DNA of 63,613 nt from contig DATIYJ010000006.1 in the NCBI GenBank assembly GCA_035517655.1, positions 1 through 63,613 of the forward strand. The letters run 5' to 3'. A model generated the notes under the pieces. That model did not search any database. It was not told the origin of the DNA and was given only the letters and a program-made list of their open reading frames with translations. This DNA is from Nitrospiria bacterium. Lineage in GTDB: Bacteria > Nitrospirota > Nitrospiria > JACQBZ01. Of the stretch, positions 30,715 to 39,903 are shown in pieces (positions within the stretch are counted from its first letter, which is position 1; every line of letters begins with the position of its first letter). Both the position numbers and the translations under genes were made by a program.

Positions 30715-33516
30715 ATGGAAGATAACGCAAACAAAAAAATAAGGGAAGAATTCGAGAGCGAAACCCGTTCGCTCAGTATCGCCCGGACAAAAATTATTTG
30801 TGCATTGGCTGTGCCGTTTTTCCCGGCATTTAACGTGCTGGACTATTTCGTCACTCCTGAGAATTTCCGCTTTTTCTTGTCGTTGAGAGTGATTAGTGCA
30901 TCAATAAATCTGGTCGTCCTCTTTTTGTGTTTTACAAAGCACGCCGAGCGGCATGCCTATTTTTGGGGCGCGCTCAGCATACTGCCCATGAGTTTTTTCA
31001 TCTCGACGATGACCCAATACACCGGAGGCCATACCAGTACCTATTACGCCGGATTAAACCTGATGTTTCTCGCCTTTAGCCTTCTTATGCCATGGAGCTT
31101 AGCACGAACTCTGGGAGTGTACTTGGCCATCGATCTATCCTATATTATCCCAATAGTTTTATTTGAAAAAATTACGGCTTGGCCACTCTTTCTCAATAAC
31201 ATCTTTTTTCTCAACATGACGATGATCATTGCGGCCACGGCAACATTCTTTTCGTACAAATTGAGGCATCGAGAATTTAAGGCTCGGTTTGAGCTTAAAA
31301 GCACCAATGTGAATTTAGAGGAAACAAAGAACAGCTTGGAAAAAGCCTATGAAAAACTCAAAGAACTCGATGCGATAAAGACGAAGTTCTTCGCAAACGT
31401 TTCGCACGAACTTCGGACACCGTTGACGCTGGTGCTGGCGCCGCTGGAGTCGATGCTCAAGGGCGAGATGGGCAAGTTGGAGGGATCGCAGGAAGGGCAC
31501 GTCCGGATCATGTACCAGAATTCGCTGCGGCTGCTCAAGATGATCAACAATTTGTTGGACCTGGCCAAGATCGATGCCGGCAAAATGAAGCTGACCCTCG
31601 ACCAGGTGAATCTGACCGAGTTTATCCGAGGCATCGTGGCCTCCGTGTCCCCGATGGCCGAGAAGAAACAGATACGGCTGTCGTTCACAAACGGCGATCA
31701 CCTGCCGGACATGGCATGCGATAAGGAAAAGATCGAGAGGATTCTTTTAAACTTGATCTTCAATTCGCTTAAATTCACCGATCCGGGCGGAACCGTAACC
31801 GTCCGGTGCGGACTGACCCGGCTCGAGGATGAAAACGGGCAAGGCGACCGTTTCCTCGTTTCGGTCACCGACACCGGGATCGGATTCCCGAAAGAATACC
31901 GCACCAAAATCTTCGAGCGGTTCTCCCAGGTGGACGCCTCCGCCAGCCGGAAGTACGAAGGCTCCGGGATCGGTCTGGCGTTGGCGAAGGAAATGGTCGA
32001 ACTCCACCACGGCCGGATCTGGGCCGACAGCGAGCCCGGGAAGGGAACCGTCATGACCTTTACGCTGCCGATGGACCTCAAGCTGTCGGAGCCGGAAAGC
32101 TCAACGGAGGATCGTCGGGCGGCCAACCGCCGCGCGCGGGAGCGACGGGAGAGCGAGGGGCGCCGTTCGGAGGATTGGACGCGGGCCATTCACACCGCGG
32201 CAGAATATTCTGCATCGGATATATTGAAAGAGGGCGCCGATGTCCCGATGCCGGCTCCGGCCTTGTCGGAGTCCAAGGACCATACCGTTCTCTTAATCGA
32301 GGACAACGCCGACATGCGAAGCTTCATCGTCTTCCAACTCCAGGAAGCGTTCAATCTGATCCAGGCCCGGGACGGGATCGAGGGCGTTGATCTGGCCGTC
32401 CGACACCATCCGGATCTCATCATTTCGGACGTCATGATGCCGGGCAAGGACGGCTATCAGGTCTGTCGGGAGATCAAAGCGGATCCCCATACCCGCCATA
32501 TCCCGGTCATCCTCCTGACGGCGAAGGCCGAGCTCTCTGAAAAGATTTCAGGATTGGAGTACGGCGCGGACGACTATCTGACCAAACCGTTCAACGCGCA
32601 GGAGCTTAAGGCCAAAATCCGGTCGTTGATACAGCTTCGTCGTCTGGAACGCGAGATCCAAAATAGGAGTGAGGAACTGGAACGCACCCTGAAGATGCTT
32701 CAAGAAACCCAGACCCAACTCGTCCATTCGGAAAAGATGGCGGCGCTGGGACTGCTCGTCGCCGGCATCGCGCATGAGGTGAACAATCCCGTGAGTTTCG
32801 CAAAGGGCAGCCTCTCCAATCTCCGACGTTACCTGGGCCAGGTGCGCGACGCGCTGGAACGGCAGCCGGAAACACGTCACGTGCTGCTCCAGTTCAACAA
32901 ACTTCTTCAGGACATCGAGCAATCCCTCAATATTGTCAAGGCCGGCTTGGACCGTACGGAGGGAATCGTGACGGACCTTAAAACCTTTGCCCGAAAAGAC
33001 GAACAGCACACCAAGCGGGTCGATGTTCAAGACGGCTTGGAGGCCACGATTAAGCTGATCCAGCACGAAATGGCGGAACGGATCACGTTGCACCGTGACT
33101 ACGGCATCCGGGAGGCGGTTGAAATCATCCCGGGGCAGATCAACCAGGTCTTCATGAACCTGCTTCAAAACGCGATTCATGCCATTCCGGGAAAGGGCGA
33201 CATTTGGATACGCTCCTGGGAAGACGCGGACCGGGTTTATATCGCGGTCCGCGATAACGGGGCCGGGATAAAAAAAGATCATCTGGGTCGGATCTTCGAG
33301 CCGTTCTTCACCACCAAAGCGGTGGGTCAAGGCACAGGTCTGGGTTTGTCGGTCAGCTACCGGATCATCGAGAACCACGGCGGGAAGATCGAGGTCAGCA
33401 GCGAAGAGGGAAAGGGCGCCGAGTTTGTCGTCACGCTCCCCAAACGTCAGCCGGCGAACCCGCCGACCGCCGGGATTTCTTCCGAACCGGCATCGAGTAA
33501 AGGAGACGCGCGATGA
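30715..33516 (+). CDS. Hybrid sensor histidine kinase with two kinase cores
   Basis: The 933-residue product has about six membrane helices in the first 180 residues with almost no periplasmic domain. A coiled linker leads to kinase core 1 (His231 in FANVSHELRTP, N box LLNLIFNSLKF, VTDTGIGF, GSGIGLAL). Next come an Arg/Glu-rich linker (465-490), a receiver domain (Asp572 in SDVMMPGKDG, Lys in TKPF), and kinase core 2 (His687 in GIAHEVNNP, LLQNAIHA, VRDNGAGI, GTGLGLS). All catalytic motifs of both cores are intact. It follows the PilZ fusion by 20 bases and overlaps the next kinase gene by 4 bases. The membrane part probably senses a hydrophobic or membrane signal (inference). Confidence 0.9.
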   Translation: MEDNANKKIREEFESETRSLSIARTKIICALAVPFFPAFNVLDYFVTPENFRFFLSLRVISASINLVVLFLCFTKHAERHAYFWGALSILPMSFFISTMTQYTGGHTSTYYAGLNLMFLAFSLLMPWSLARTLGVYLAIDLSYIIPIVLFEKITAWPLFLNNIFFLNMTMIIAATATFFSYKLRHREFKARFELKSTNVNLEETKNSLEKAYEKLKELDAIKTKFFANVSHELRTPLTLVLAPLESMLKGEMGKLEGSQEGHVRIMYQNSLRLLKMINNLLDLAKIDAGKMKLTLDQVNLTEFIRGIVASVSPMAEKKQIRLSFTNGDHLPDMACDKEKIERILLNLIFNSLKFTDPGGTVTVRCGLTRLEDENGQGDRFLVSVTDTGIGFPKEYRTKIFERFSQVDASASRKYEGSGIGLALAKEMVELHHGRIWADSEPGKGTVMTFTLPMDLKLSEPESSTEDRRAANRRARERRESEGRRSEDWTRAIHTAAEYSASDILKEGADVPMPAPALSESKDHTVLLIEDNADMRSFIVFQLQEAFNLIQARDGIEGVDLAVRHHPDLIISDVMMPGKDGYQVCREIKADPHTRHIPVILLTAKAELSEKISGLEYGADDYLTKPFNAQELKAKIRSLIQLRRLEREIQNRSEELERTLKMLQETQTQLVHSEKMAALGLLVAGIAHEVNNPVSFAKGSLSNLRRYLGQVRDALERQPETRHVLLQFNKLLQDIEQSLNIVKAGLDRTEGIVTDLKTFARKDEQHTKRVDVQDGLEATIKLIQHEMAERITLHRDYGIREAVEIIPGQINQVFMNLLQNAIHAIPGKGDIWIRSWEDADRVYIAVRDNGAGIKKDHLGRIFEPFFTTKAVGQGTGLGLSVSYRIIENHGGKIEVSSEEGKGAEFVVTLPKRQPANPPTAGISSEPASSKGDAR

Positions 33517-34727
33517 AGCCGTTGTTGCGAACAGAAGAGTACCTGCGCTTCCCCATCCTCTATGTCGACGATGAGCCGCTGGCTTTGGAAACGTTCCGCC
33601 TCCAGTTCAAAGAAGACTTTACCATCCATACCTCCCAGAACGGGGAAGACGCGCAACGCATCCTGCGGGAAAACGAAATCGCCGTCATCTTGACGGATCA
33701 GCGGATGCCGCAGACCACCGGGGTCGAACTCTTAAAGCAGGTGAAAGAGCACCATCCGGACACCGTGCGCATGTTAATGACGGCCTACTCCGATATGGAT
33801 GTCGTGATTGAGGCGATCAACGAAGGGAACGTTTATCGGTACGTAACCAAGCCCTACAACGAAGACGACCTGCGGAACACGATTCGCCAGGGGATCGACA
33901 CCTACTATTTGATTCGAGAACGGGAGCGGCTCGAGGCCGAGAAGATTGAAACCGCGAAGCGCATGGCCCGGGCCAACCGGCTGTCCGCGGTCGGGACCTT
34001 GGCGGCCGGAATGGCCCACGAGATCAACAATCCCTTGACCGCGGTGAGCGCTTTTCTCCAGATGCTCCCGCAAAAATATGACGAGAGTTCCCGGGACAGG
34101 GAGTATTGGGATCAGTTCTACCGAAGGGTGTGCGAGGAGTTGGATCGTATCCACAACCTCATTACGCGGATGCTTCGATACTCGCGGTTCACGGGGCAGG
34201 AGGAGTATAATTTTCAGGAAACGCACCTGAACGAGCTTTTGGAAGACATGGTCGCGCTTCTGGTGCCGGAAGCCAAAAAGAAACTGAACGTTTTCAAGAA
34301 AGATTTTGATCCCGCTCTTCCAACCGGGTGGATGGATCAGGAACGCATGAAACAGGTCTTCATGAACCTGTTATTAAATGCGATCCAGGCCACGGAACGG
34401 GGAACGATCACGGTCCGCAGCCGTCGGGTTTCGCAAGGGTCCGACCGAACGGCACTGGAGGTGGCCGTCATCGACACCGGGTCCGGAATCGCGGAAGAGC
34501 ACCTCCCGAAACTCTTTGATCCATTTTTCACGACCAAACATCATGAAGGCAGCGGCCTCGGCCTGTTGACCTGTCATCAGATCATTGAGGCCCACCGCGG
34601 ATACATTGACGTGCAATCCCAACCGGGAAAAGGGTCCACCTTCACGGTCGTCATCCCCCTCAACCCCCAAGAGCACGACCGTCGGGTCAGCGACCGCCGA
34701 AACGAGCCGGATGAGGTCTCGATCTAG
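33513..34727 (+). CDS. Response-regulator-type histidine kinase (REC-HisKA-HATPase)
   Basis: This soluble 404-residue protein has an N-terminal receiver domain with Asp62 (ILTDQRMP) and Lys in VTKPY, a coiled linker, and a kinase core with His169 (GMAHEINNP), MNLLLNAIQA, VIDTGSGI and GSGLGL. It overlaps the preceding hybrid kinase in an ATGA arrangement, so the two are translated together and probably form one phosphorelay. No output domain or separate regulator is encoded next to them. The PilZ fusion protein upstream is the nearest candidate for a linked function. Confidence 0.9.
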   Translation: MKPLLRTEEYLRFPILYVDDEPLALETFRLQFKEDFTIHTSQNGEDAQRILRENEIAVILTDQRMPQTTGVELLKQVKEHHPDTVRMLMTAYSDMDVVIEAINEGNVYRYVTKPYNEDDLRNTIRQGIDTYYLIRERERLEAEKIETAKRMARANRLSAVGTLAAGMAHEINNPLTAVSAFLQMLPQKYDESSRDREYWDQFYRRVCEELDRIHNLITRMLRYSRFTGQEEYNFQETHLNELLEDMVALLVPEAKKKLNVFKKDFDPALPTGWMDQERMKQVFMNLLLNAIQATERGTITVRSRRVSQGSDRTALEVAVIDTGSGIAEEHLPKLFDPFFTTKHHEGSGLGLLTCHQIIEAHRGYIDVQSQPGKGSTFTVVIPLNPQEHDRRVSDRRNEPDEVSI

Positions 34728-34751
34728 CGTCTTTTCCCCCGACGACTCGCC

Positions 34752-34780
34752 TTGACAGAATTCCACCGGTAGGCTATGAT
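34752..34780 (+). promoter_or_regulatory. Sigma-70 promoter of rpiB-glyA-nrdR
   Basis: TTGACA and TATGAT are separated by 17 bases, a near-consensus promoter. Transcription would start near 34787, 21 bases before the rpiB ATG. Confidence 0.8.
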
Positions 34781-34807
34781 AACACTCCTTTCCTGCGGGG
34801 GTTTTGG

Positions 34808-35272
34808 ATGGACGGCAAGACCGACGTAGCCATTGCCAGCGATCATGCGGGTTTGGATTTGAAAAACAAGATCACCCGTTTCTTAAAGGAGCAAGGGCTG
34901 GCGGTATCGGATTTCGGTACGAACAACCACGACTCGGTCGACTACCCGGACTACGGCGTTCCCGTGGCGCGGGCCGTTTCGGAAGGTCAGATCCAGCGGG
35001 GCATTCTCATCTGCGGAACGGGCATCGGCATGTCCATCGTGGCCAACAAGTTTCCCGGTGTGCGGGCGGCGCTCTGTTTTGACCCGTTTACGGCGAAAGT
35101 CAGCCGTCTCCACAACGACGCGAACATTCTTGTCCTGGGACAACGCGTGCTGGACGAGAAGACGGCTTTGGAGATCGTACGTTTGTGGCTGGCGACCGGT
35201 TTCGACGGAGGGCGACATGCCCGGCGTCTGGCCAAGATCGAAGAGATCGAAAAGAAGGTCGTACGGGGATAA
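34808..35272 (+). CDS. rpiB: Ribose-5-phosphate isomerase B
   Basis: RpiB interconverts ribose 5-phosphate and ribulose 5-phosphate in the pentose phosphate pathway. The 154-residue product has [19 protein letters not shown], the catalytic Cys69 in [10 protein letters not shown], and [12 protein letters not shown]. Length is normal. It leads a likely operon with glyA (22 bases on) and nrdR, a common grouping linking ribose, one-carbon and nucleotide supply. Confidence 0.96.
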   Translation: MDGKTDVAIASDHAGLDLKNKITRFLKEQGLAVSDFGTNNHDSVDYPDYGVPVARAVSEGQIQRGILICGTGIGMSIVANKFPGVRAALCFDPFTAKVSRLHNDANILVLGQRVLDEKTALEIVRLWLATGFDGGRHARRLAKIEEIEKKVVRG

Positions 35273-35294
35273 CTCCGTTAAAGGTGAAGGAACC

Positions 35295-36530
35295 ATGTCC
35301 GCATTGAAGAAAACCGATCCCGAGATTTATCGCGCGATCCAGGGCGAGAAAAAACGGGAACGCGAACAGATCATCCTGATCGCTTCCGAAAATTACGCCA
35401 GCAAGGCCGTTCTGGAAGCGCAAGGAAGTCTTCTGACGAACAAATATGCCGAAGGCCTTCCCGGAAAACGATACTACGGCGGATGCGAATTCGTGGACGT
35501 GGCCGAATCCCTGGCGATCAGCCGCGCGAAAGAGCTGTTCGGCGTCGAACACGTCAACGTTCAACCCCATTCCGGGACCCAGGCCAACATGGCGGTCTAC
35601 CTGGCCATGCTCAAGCCGGGCGACACGATTCTTTCGATGAGCCTGGCCCATGGAGGCCATCTCTCGCACGGGCATCCGGTGAACTTTTCGGGCAGCCTCT
35701 ATCGGCCGGTCTTCTACGGCGTCCGTCGTGAAACCGGTCTCATCGACTACGACGAGATCGCCCGCCTGGCCGATGAGCACCGGCCGCGAATCATCGTGAC
35801 CGGGGCCAGCGCCTACCCCCGCGTTTTCGATTTCAAACGCCTTGGAGAAATTGCGGGTCGCTGCGGCGCATTCCTGATGGCCGATATTGCCCATATCGCG
35901 GGACTGGTCGCGGCCGGCGTGCACCCCAGCCCGGTTCCCTATGCGGATTTTGTAACGACCACGACCCAGAAGACCTTGCGGGGGCCGAGGGGCGGAATGG
36001 TCATGTGCAAGGACCAATTTGCGAAAGCGATCGACAAGGCCGTCTTCCCCGGCCTTCAAGGCGGGCCGCTCATGCACGTCATCGCGGCCAAGGCCGTGGC
36101 TTTTAAGGAAGCGCTGGCGCCGGCCTTCCGGGGTTATCAGCGGCAGATCGTGGCCAACGCACAGGCCCTGGCCGAGGGACTGATCAAGCGCGGCTTCCGG
36201 CTCGTTTCGGGAGGGACGGACAATCATCTCATGCTCGTGGATCTATCGAACCGGAATGTGACCGGAAAAGAGGCCGAAGCGGCGCTCGATCGGGCCGGCA
36301 TCACGGTCAATAAAAACGCCATTCCCTTCGACGAAAAACCGCCGGCCGTCGCCAGCGGGGTTCGTCTTGGAACGCCGGCCGTTACGACGCGCGGGATGAA
36401 GGAGCGCGAGATGGGAATCATCGCGGAGGCGATCGATCGGGTGACGGCCCATCCAAACGACGAGACCGTGATCCGGGAAACGCGCAGACGGATGAAGCAA
36501 CTCTGCCGACGGTTCCCGCTGAAGGATTGA
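35295..36530 (+). CDS. glyA: Serine hydroxymethyltransferase
   Basis: GlyA converts serine and tetrahydrofolate to glycine and 5,10-methylene-tetrahydrofolate using PLP. From ATG 35295 (AAGGTGAAGG just upstream) it is 411 residues. The family blocks [29 protein letters not shown] and the PLP-lysine motif [14 protein letters not shown] are present. The frame is open far upstream through rpiB, but only as a shadow. Confidence 0.97.
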   Translation: MSALKKTDPEIYRAIQGEKKREREQIILIASENYASKAVLEAQGSLLTNKYAEGLPGKRYYGGCEFVDVAESLAISRAKELFGVEHVNVQPHSGTQANMAVYLAMLKPGDTILSMSLAHGGHLSHGHPVNFSGSLYRPVFYGVRRETGLIDYDEIARLADEHRPRIIVTGASAYPRVFDFKRLGEIAGRCGAFLMADIAHIAGLVAAGVHPSPVPYADFVTTTTQKTLRGPRGGMVMCKDQFAKAIDKAVFPGLQGGPLMHVIAAKAVAFKEALAPAFRGYQRQIVANAQALAEGLIKRGFRLVSGGTDNHLMLVDLSNRNVTGKEAEAALDRAGITVNKNAIPFDEKPPAVASGVRLGTPAVTTRGMKEREMGIIAEAIDRVTAHPNDETVIRETRRRMKQLCRRFPLKD

Positions 36531-36545
36531 ACTCCGAGAAGCACG

Positions 36546-37076
36546 ATGAAATGCCCCCATTGCGAATCGCTCGATAACAAGGTGGTCGACTCCCGGCTGA
36601 GCCAGGAAGGCGCCGTCATTCGGCGCCGGCGCGAATGCTTCAAGTGTGAGCGACGCTTCACGACGTACGAGCGCGTGGAGGAGATGTCGCCGATGGTGAT
36701 CAAAAAAGACGGCCGCCGGGAACATCTCGATCGCCAAAAGATCCTCGCCGGCCTGAAGAAGGCGTGTGAAAAGCGGCCGATCAGCATGGATACGCTGGAT
36801 GTCGTCGCCACGCGGATCGAGAAAAAGTTGCAGGAAAACGGCGAGACCGAAATTCCCAGTCGGGCGATCGGCGAAGCGGTCATGGCCGAGCTGTATCGTT
36901 TGGACCAGGTGGCCTACGTGCGATTCGCCTCGGTCTACCGGGAGTTCAAGGATTTGAACCAGTTCATGTCCGAGTTGAAGGGTCTCCTGGATCGGGAACC
37001 CAACGACTCGAGTGATCGAGCCGCCCGCCCCCTTACGGTCAAGGAAGGCGGGTCCTCCACCAAAGCATCGGTATGA
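36546..37076 (+). CDS. nrdR: Transcriptional repressor NrdR
   Basis: NrdR represses ribonucleotide reductase genes in response to ATP/dATP. The 176-residue product has the N-terminal zinc ribbon with Cys3, Cys6, Cys31 and Cys34, then RRFTTYE. An ATP-cone follows ([30 protein letters not shown]). The C-terminal tail of about 25 residues is longer than usual and polar. It lies 15 bases after glyA. Confidence 0.95.
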   Translation: MKCPHCESLDNKVVDSRLSQEGAVIRRRRECFKCERRFTTYERVEEMSPMVIKKDGRREHLDRQKILAGLKKACEKRPISMDTLDVVATRIEKKLQENGETEIPSRAIGEAVMAELYRLDQVAYVRFASVYREFKDLNQFMSELKGLLDREPNDSSDRAARPLTVKEGGSSTKASV

Positions 37077-37122
37077 GCCGGTCCGACGATTGCGACCGCG
37101 ACCCCGTTCAGTCACGGCCCCC

Positions 37123-38199
37123 ATGAATAAAACCCATGTTGCCATTATCGGAGCCGGCCGCGGCGGGACCTCTCTCATCGAAATCTTCCATCCCGATCCG
37201 CTGGTCAAGATCGTCGGCGTGGCCGATCTGGAACCCCGCGCGCCCGGGATCCTGCTCGCAAAACGCCTCTCGATCCCGACGACAAGAGATTACCAACGGC
37301 TCCTCCGCCTAAAAAAAGTGGATCTCCTCATCGATGTGACGGGCAACCCGAAGGTGGAACGGAGCCTCCGGGAGCTCGAGCGTCCGGAAGTGGCCGTGAT
37401 CGGCGGGCCCACCGCCAAGATGATGTGGCAGTTGATCGAGGCCCACATCAAGGACAAGGAGGAGATCGAGAAACACCTTCGCGAATACCAGGCGCTCTAC
37501 GGCTTGTACCTGCGGGAGATCCAGCATGCCATCGCCGAAGAGCGAACCCGGATCGCGCTGGACATCCATGACGGACTGGTTCAAACGCTGGTGGGGCTCA
37601 ATTACAAGCTGGACCTCTGCGGCGAATTGTTGGAGAAAGATCCGGCCCAGAGCCGTGCGTTGATTCTGGATACGCGGGACCTTTTGAAGGCCGCGATCGA
37701 AGAGGCGCGTCAGGTGGTCTTTAATCTCCGCCCCTTGCATTTCGACCGGATGGAGCTCCTGCCGGCGATCCGAAATTATCTGAAGACGTATTCGAAACAG
37801 TATCAGATCGAGACCGATTTCAAGGTCCGGGGGAATGAACATCGCATCCCCTCCCGGGTCAAGATCTTCCTGTTTCGGATCATTCAAGAGGCGTTGTCGA
37901 ACGTTCAGCGACACGCCAAGGCCACGCGGGTTGGAGTGGAATTGACGATCGGGTTATCGGATCTCCAGACGACGCTCTCGGATAACGGCCGCGGCTTCGA
38001 CCTGGATGCGGTGTCGTCGCATCCGGAAAAGTGGGCCTCGTTCGGGCTGAAAGGAATCATGGAGCGGGCCCGGCTTTTGGGCGGGACGGCCGTGATCGAT
38101 ACCAAACTGGGGCAGGGAACGAAGATCATGCTTCGGGTCCCGCTCCTGGGGAAGGAGGGACGCCTCCGTGAGCAAGATCAGGGTGTTAATCGCCGATGA
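37123..38199 (+). CDS. Histidine kinase with N-terminal NAD(P)-binding-type Rossmann domain
   Basis: From ATG 37123 the 358-residue product starts with a Rossmann fold: VAIIGAGRGGTSLIEIF (Gly-rich loop 10-15), then VKIVGVADLEPRAPG with the acidic residue after strand 2, and VDLLIDVTGNPKVERSL as in dehydrogenases of the homoserine/Gfo-Idh kind. A helical linker leads to a NarL-type HisKA_3 domain with His149 (ALDIHDGLVQTLVGLNYKL) and a HATPase (IQEALSNVQRHAKA, LSDNGRGF, GLKGIMERARLLGG). There is no membrane segment. It overlaps the next response regulator gene. I infer a cytoplasmic sensor of NAD(P)(H) or a related ligand; ligand binding is not shown. Confidence 0.85.
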   Translation: MNKTHVAIIGAGRGGTSLIEIFHPDPLVKIVGVADLEPRAPGILLAKRLSIPTTRDYQRLLRLKKVDLLIDVTGNPKVERSLRELERPEVAVIGGPTAKMMWQLIEAHIKDKEEIEKHLREYQALYGLYLREIQHAIAEERTRIALDIHDGLVQTLVGLNYKLDLCGELLEKDPAQSRALILDTRDLLKAAIEEARQVVFNLRPLHFDRMELLPAIRNYLKTYSKQYQIETDFKVRGNEHRIPSRVKIFLFRIIQEALSNVQRHAKATRVGVELTIGLSDLQTTLSDNGRGFDLDAVSSHPEKWASFGLKGIMERARLLGGTAVIDTKLGQGTKIMLRVPLLGKEGRLREQDQGVNRR

Positions 38200-38839
38200 C
38201 CATCAGGTGGTTCGGGAAGGACTCTCGGCCATCCTGAAGACCAAGGAAGAAATCGAGGTGGTGGGGGTCGCCAAGGACGGTTTGGAGGCGGTCGAGAAAG
38301 CCCGCGAGCTGATTCCCGACGTGGTCTTGATGGACATCAGCATGCCCCGGATGAACGGGGTGGAGGCCACCCGCGAGATCAAACGGGAGAACCCCCACAT
38401 CGGCGTCGTGGTCCTCACGATGTATGCCGAGGAGGAGTATATCTTCGATCTGGTCAAGGCGGGGGCGACCGGCTACCTGCTCAAAGACGCCGACTCGGCC
38501 CAAATCGTCAAGGCCATCCGGGCCATCGCCGAGGGGGAGTCGTTGATTCATCCGTCCGTGGCGAGCAAGATCTTAAACGAGTTTTCGCTCCTGGCCGAAG
38601 GCAAGGGACGAAGGCCGGGGCGCCTCGAACACGGCCTGACGGACCGCGAGATCACGGTTCTCAAGCTGGTGGCGCAGGGCAAGACAAACAAGGAGATCGC
38701 GAACGCACTTGAGCTGAGCGAGAAGACGGTCAAGAACCACGTCCGGAACATCTTCCACAAGCTCCATGTCTACGACCGCACGCAGGCCGCGATTCATGCC
38801 ATCCGGAAAGGCCTGATCGAGCTCGATCCCAAAATGTAG
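38168..38839 (+). CDS. NarL/FixJ-family response regulator
   Basis: The 223-residue product starts at GTG 38168 (SKIRVLIADDHQVVREGL). The receiver domain has the phospho-acceptor Asp in VVLMDISMPRMNG and Lys in LLKDAD. The C-terminal LuxR-type helix-turn-helix is LTDREITVLKLVAQGKTNKEIANALELSEKTVKNHV. It overlaps the Rossmann kinase by 32 bases, so it is clearly that kinase's partner and a DNA-binding output. Target genes are unknown. Confidence 0.95.
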   Translation: MSKIRVLIADDHQVVREGLSAILKTKEEIEVVGVAKDGLEAVEKARELIPDVVLMDISMPRMNGVEATREIKRENPHIGVVVLTMYAEEEYIFDLVKAGATGYLLKDADSAQIVKAIRAIAEGESLIHPSVASKILNEFSLLAEGKGRRPGRLEHGLTDREITVLKLVAQGKTNKEIANALELSEKTVKNHVRNIFHKLHVYDRTQAAIHAIRKGLIELDPKM

Positions 38840-38881
38840 CATGCCCCGATCCCTTCATCAAAGGAAGATGAGCCTCTTCGC

Positions 38882-38911
38882 TTGCTCCATCCCTGGCACC
38901 TTTGATATGAT
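38882..38911 (+). promoter_or_regulatory. Possible promoter of the exported protein gene
   Basis: TTGCTC and TATGAT are 18 bases apart, with the transcription start expected near 38918, 30 bases before the ATG at 38948. The -10 box is good and the -35 box is moderate. Confidence 0.5.
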
Positions 38912-38947
38912 GACCCCATCGTAACCCTACGACAGGAGGGAGTGTCC

Positions 38948-39292
38948 ATGAAAAATCAGTCTCGAATTTCCACCGTCGCCGCGTCTTTTCTGATCGGCTC
39001 GGCGGTTGTTGCGGTCCTGATCCTCAGGACGCCGGCGCTGAGTGCCGACATCCCCTATTCCGGACAGGTGGTAAAGGTCGACGCCGCCGAACATCAGATG
39101 ATCGTGAAAAATCCCCAGTCGGGCGGCCGCATCAAGTTCGCCGTGACCGACGGCACCGCGATCACCGCCGGGAATGAGAAGAAACGTCTCGGGGATATTA
39201 AGGCCGGCGAGGCGGTCGATATCGAGTACGCCTTGGAAGGCAGCAAGTACATCGCTCATAAAATCACGCTGAAACCTTCCGGAGGAAAGTAA
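38948..39292 (+). CDS. Small exported protein of unknown function
   Basis: The 114-residue product has a clear signal peptide (hydrophobic ASFLIGSAVVAVLILRTPAL, cleavage near LSA-DI). A small beta-rich domain follows (YSGQVVKVDAAEHQMIVKNP, FAVTDGTAITAG, LGDIKAGEAVDIEY). This is the pattern of small OB-like periplasmic proteins in which a metal- or ligand-dependent term is followed by a K-x-G-(D/E)-x-V element. AGGAGGG lies 7 bases before ATG 38948, which I prefer to the GTG at 38942. I do not recognise the exact family. Confidence 0.75.
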   Translation: MKNQSRISTVAASFLIGSAVVAVLILRTPALSADIPYSGQVVKVDAAEHQMIVKNPQSGGRIKFAVTDGTAITAGNEKKRLGDIKAGEAVDIEYALEGSKYIAHKITLKPSGGK

Positions 39293-39321
39293 AGGCGGAT
39301 TCCAACGGGGAAAGGAGAATC

Positions 39322-39885
39322 ATGGGCGACGTGATTGTATTGGATCTGGAGACGCAGAAGACCTTCGATGAAGTGGGCGGGAGGGGAAACCTTCACCTGC
39401 TCCGGGTCTCCGTGGTGGGCATCTATTCCTATCACCAGGACCTCTTCCGAACGTTCACCGAATGGGAGACCCCGTCCCTTCGCGGGATCCTCGAAGACGC
39501 GGGCCTGGTGGTCGGATTCAACGTCAAGCGGTTTGACTACTTGGTGCTGGAGCCTTACCTCAAGCGGAGCCTCAAGAACCTTCCAACGCTGGATATCATG
39601 GAAGAGGTCGAGCGGTTCCTCGGCCACCGGCTGAGCCTCGACACCCTCGTCAAGGCGACGCTCGGCGAGGGAAAGACGGGACACGGACTGGATGCGATCC
39701 GCTACTTCCGGGAAGGGGATATGGAAAAGCTCAAAAGCTACTGCCTGGCGGATGTGCGGCTGACCCGCGACCTGTACGAGTACGGAAAACATCACGGGCA
39801 GCTGCGCTACCAGAAGAACAACGAGTACCACAGCATTCCCGTCAACTGGAGCAAAGCGGCCGCGGTTCAAGGCGCGCCCAAGTAG
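39322..39885 (+). CDS. RNase H-fold 3'-5' exonuclease-like protein (YprB type)
   Basis: The 187-residue product begins VIVLDLETQKTFDEVGG, giving the first two acidic residues of a DEDD exonuclease. VGFNVKRFDYLVLEPYL supplies the third (Asp in FNxxxFD). YCLADVRLTRDLYEYG supplies the last Asp, with Tyr and Arg nearby. Such stand-alone domains occur as predicted exonucleases or near helicases. All four acidic positions appear intact, so activity is plausible. The substrate is unknown. Confidence 0.75.
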   Translation: MGDVIVLDLETQKTFDEVGGRGNLHLLRVSVVGIYSYHQDLFRTFTEWETPSLRGILEDAGLVVGFNVKRFDYLVLEPYLKRSLKNLPTLDIMEEVERFLGHRLSLDTLVKATLGEGKTGHGLDAIRYFREGDMEKLKSYCLADVRLTRDLYEYGKHHGQLRYQKNNEYHSIPVNWSKAAAVQGAPK

Positions 39886-39903
39886 CGGCGCGCGGGCCGA
39901 TGG

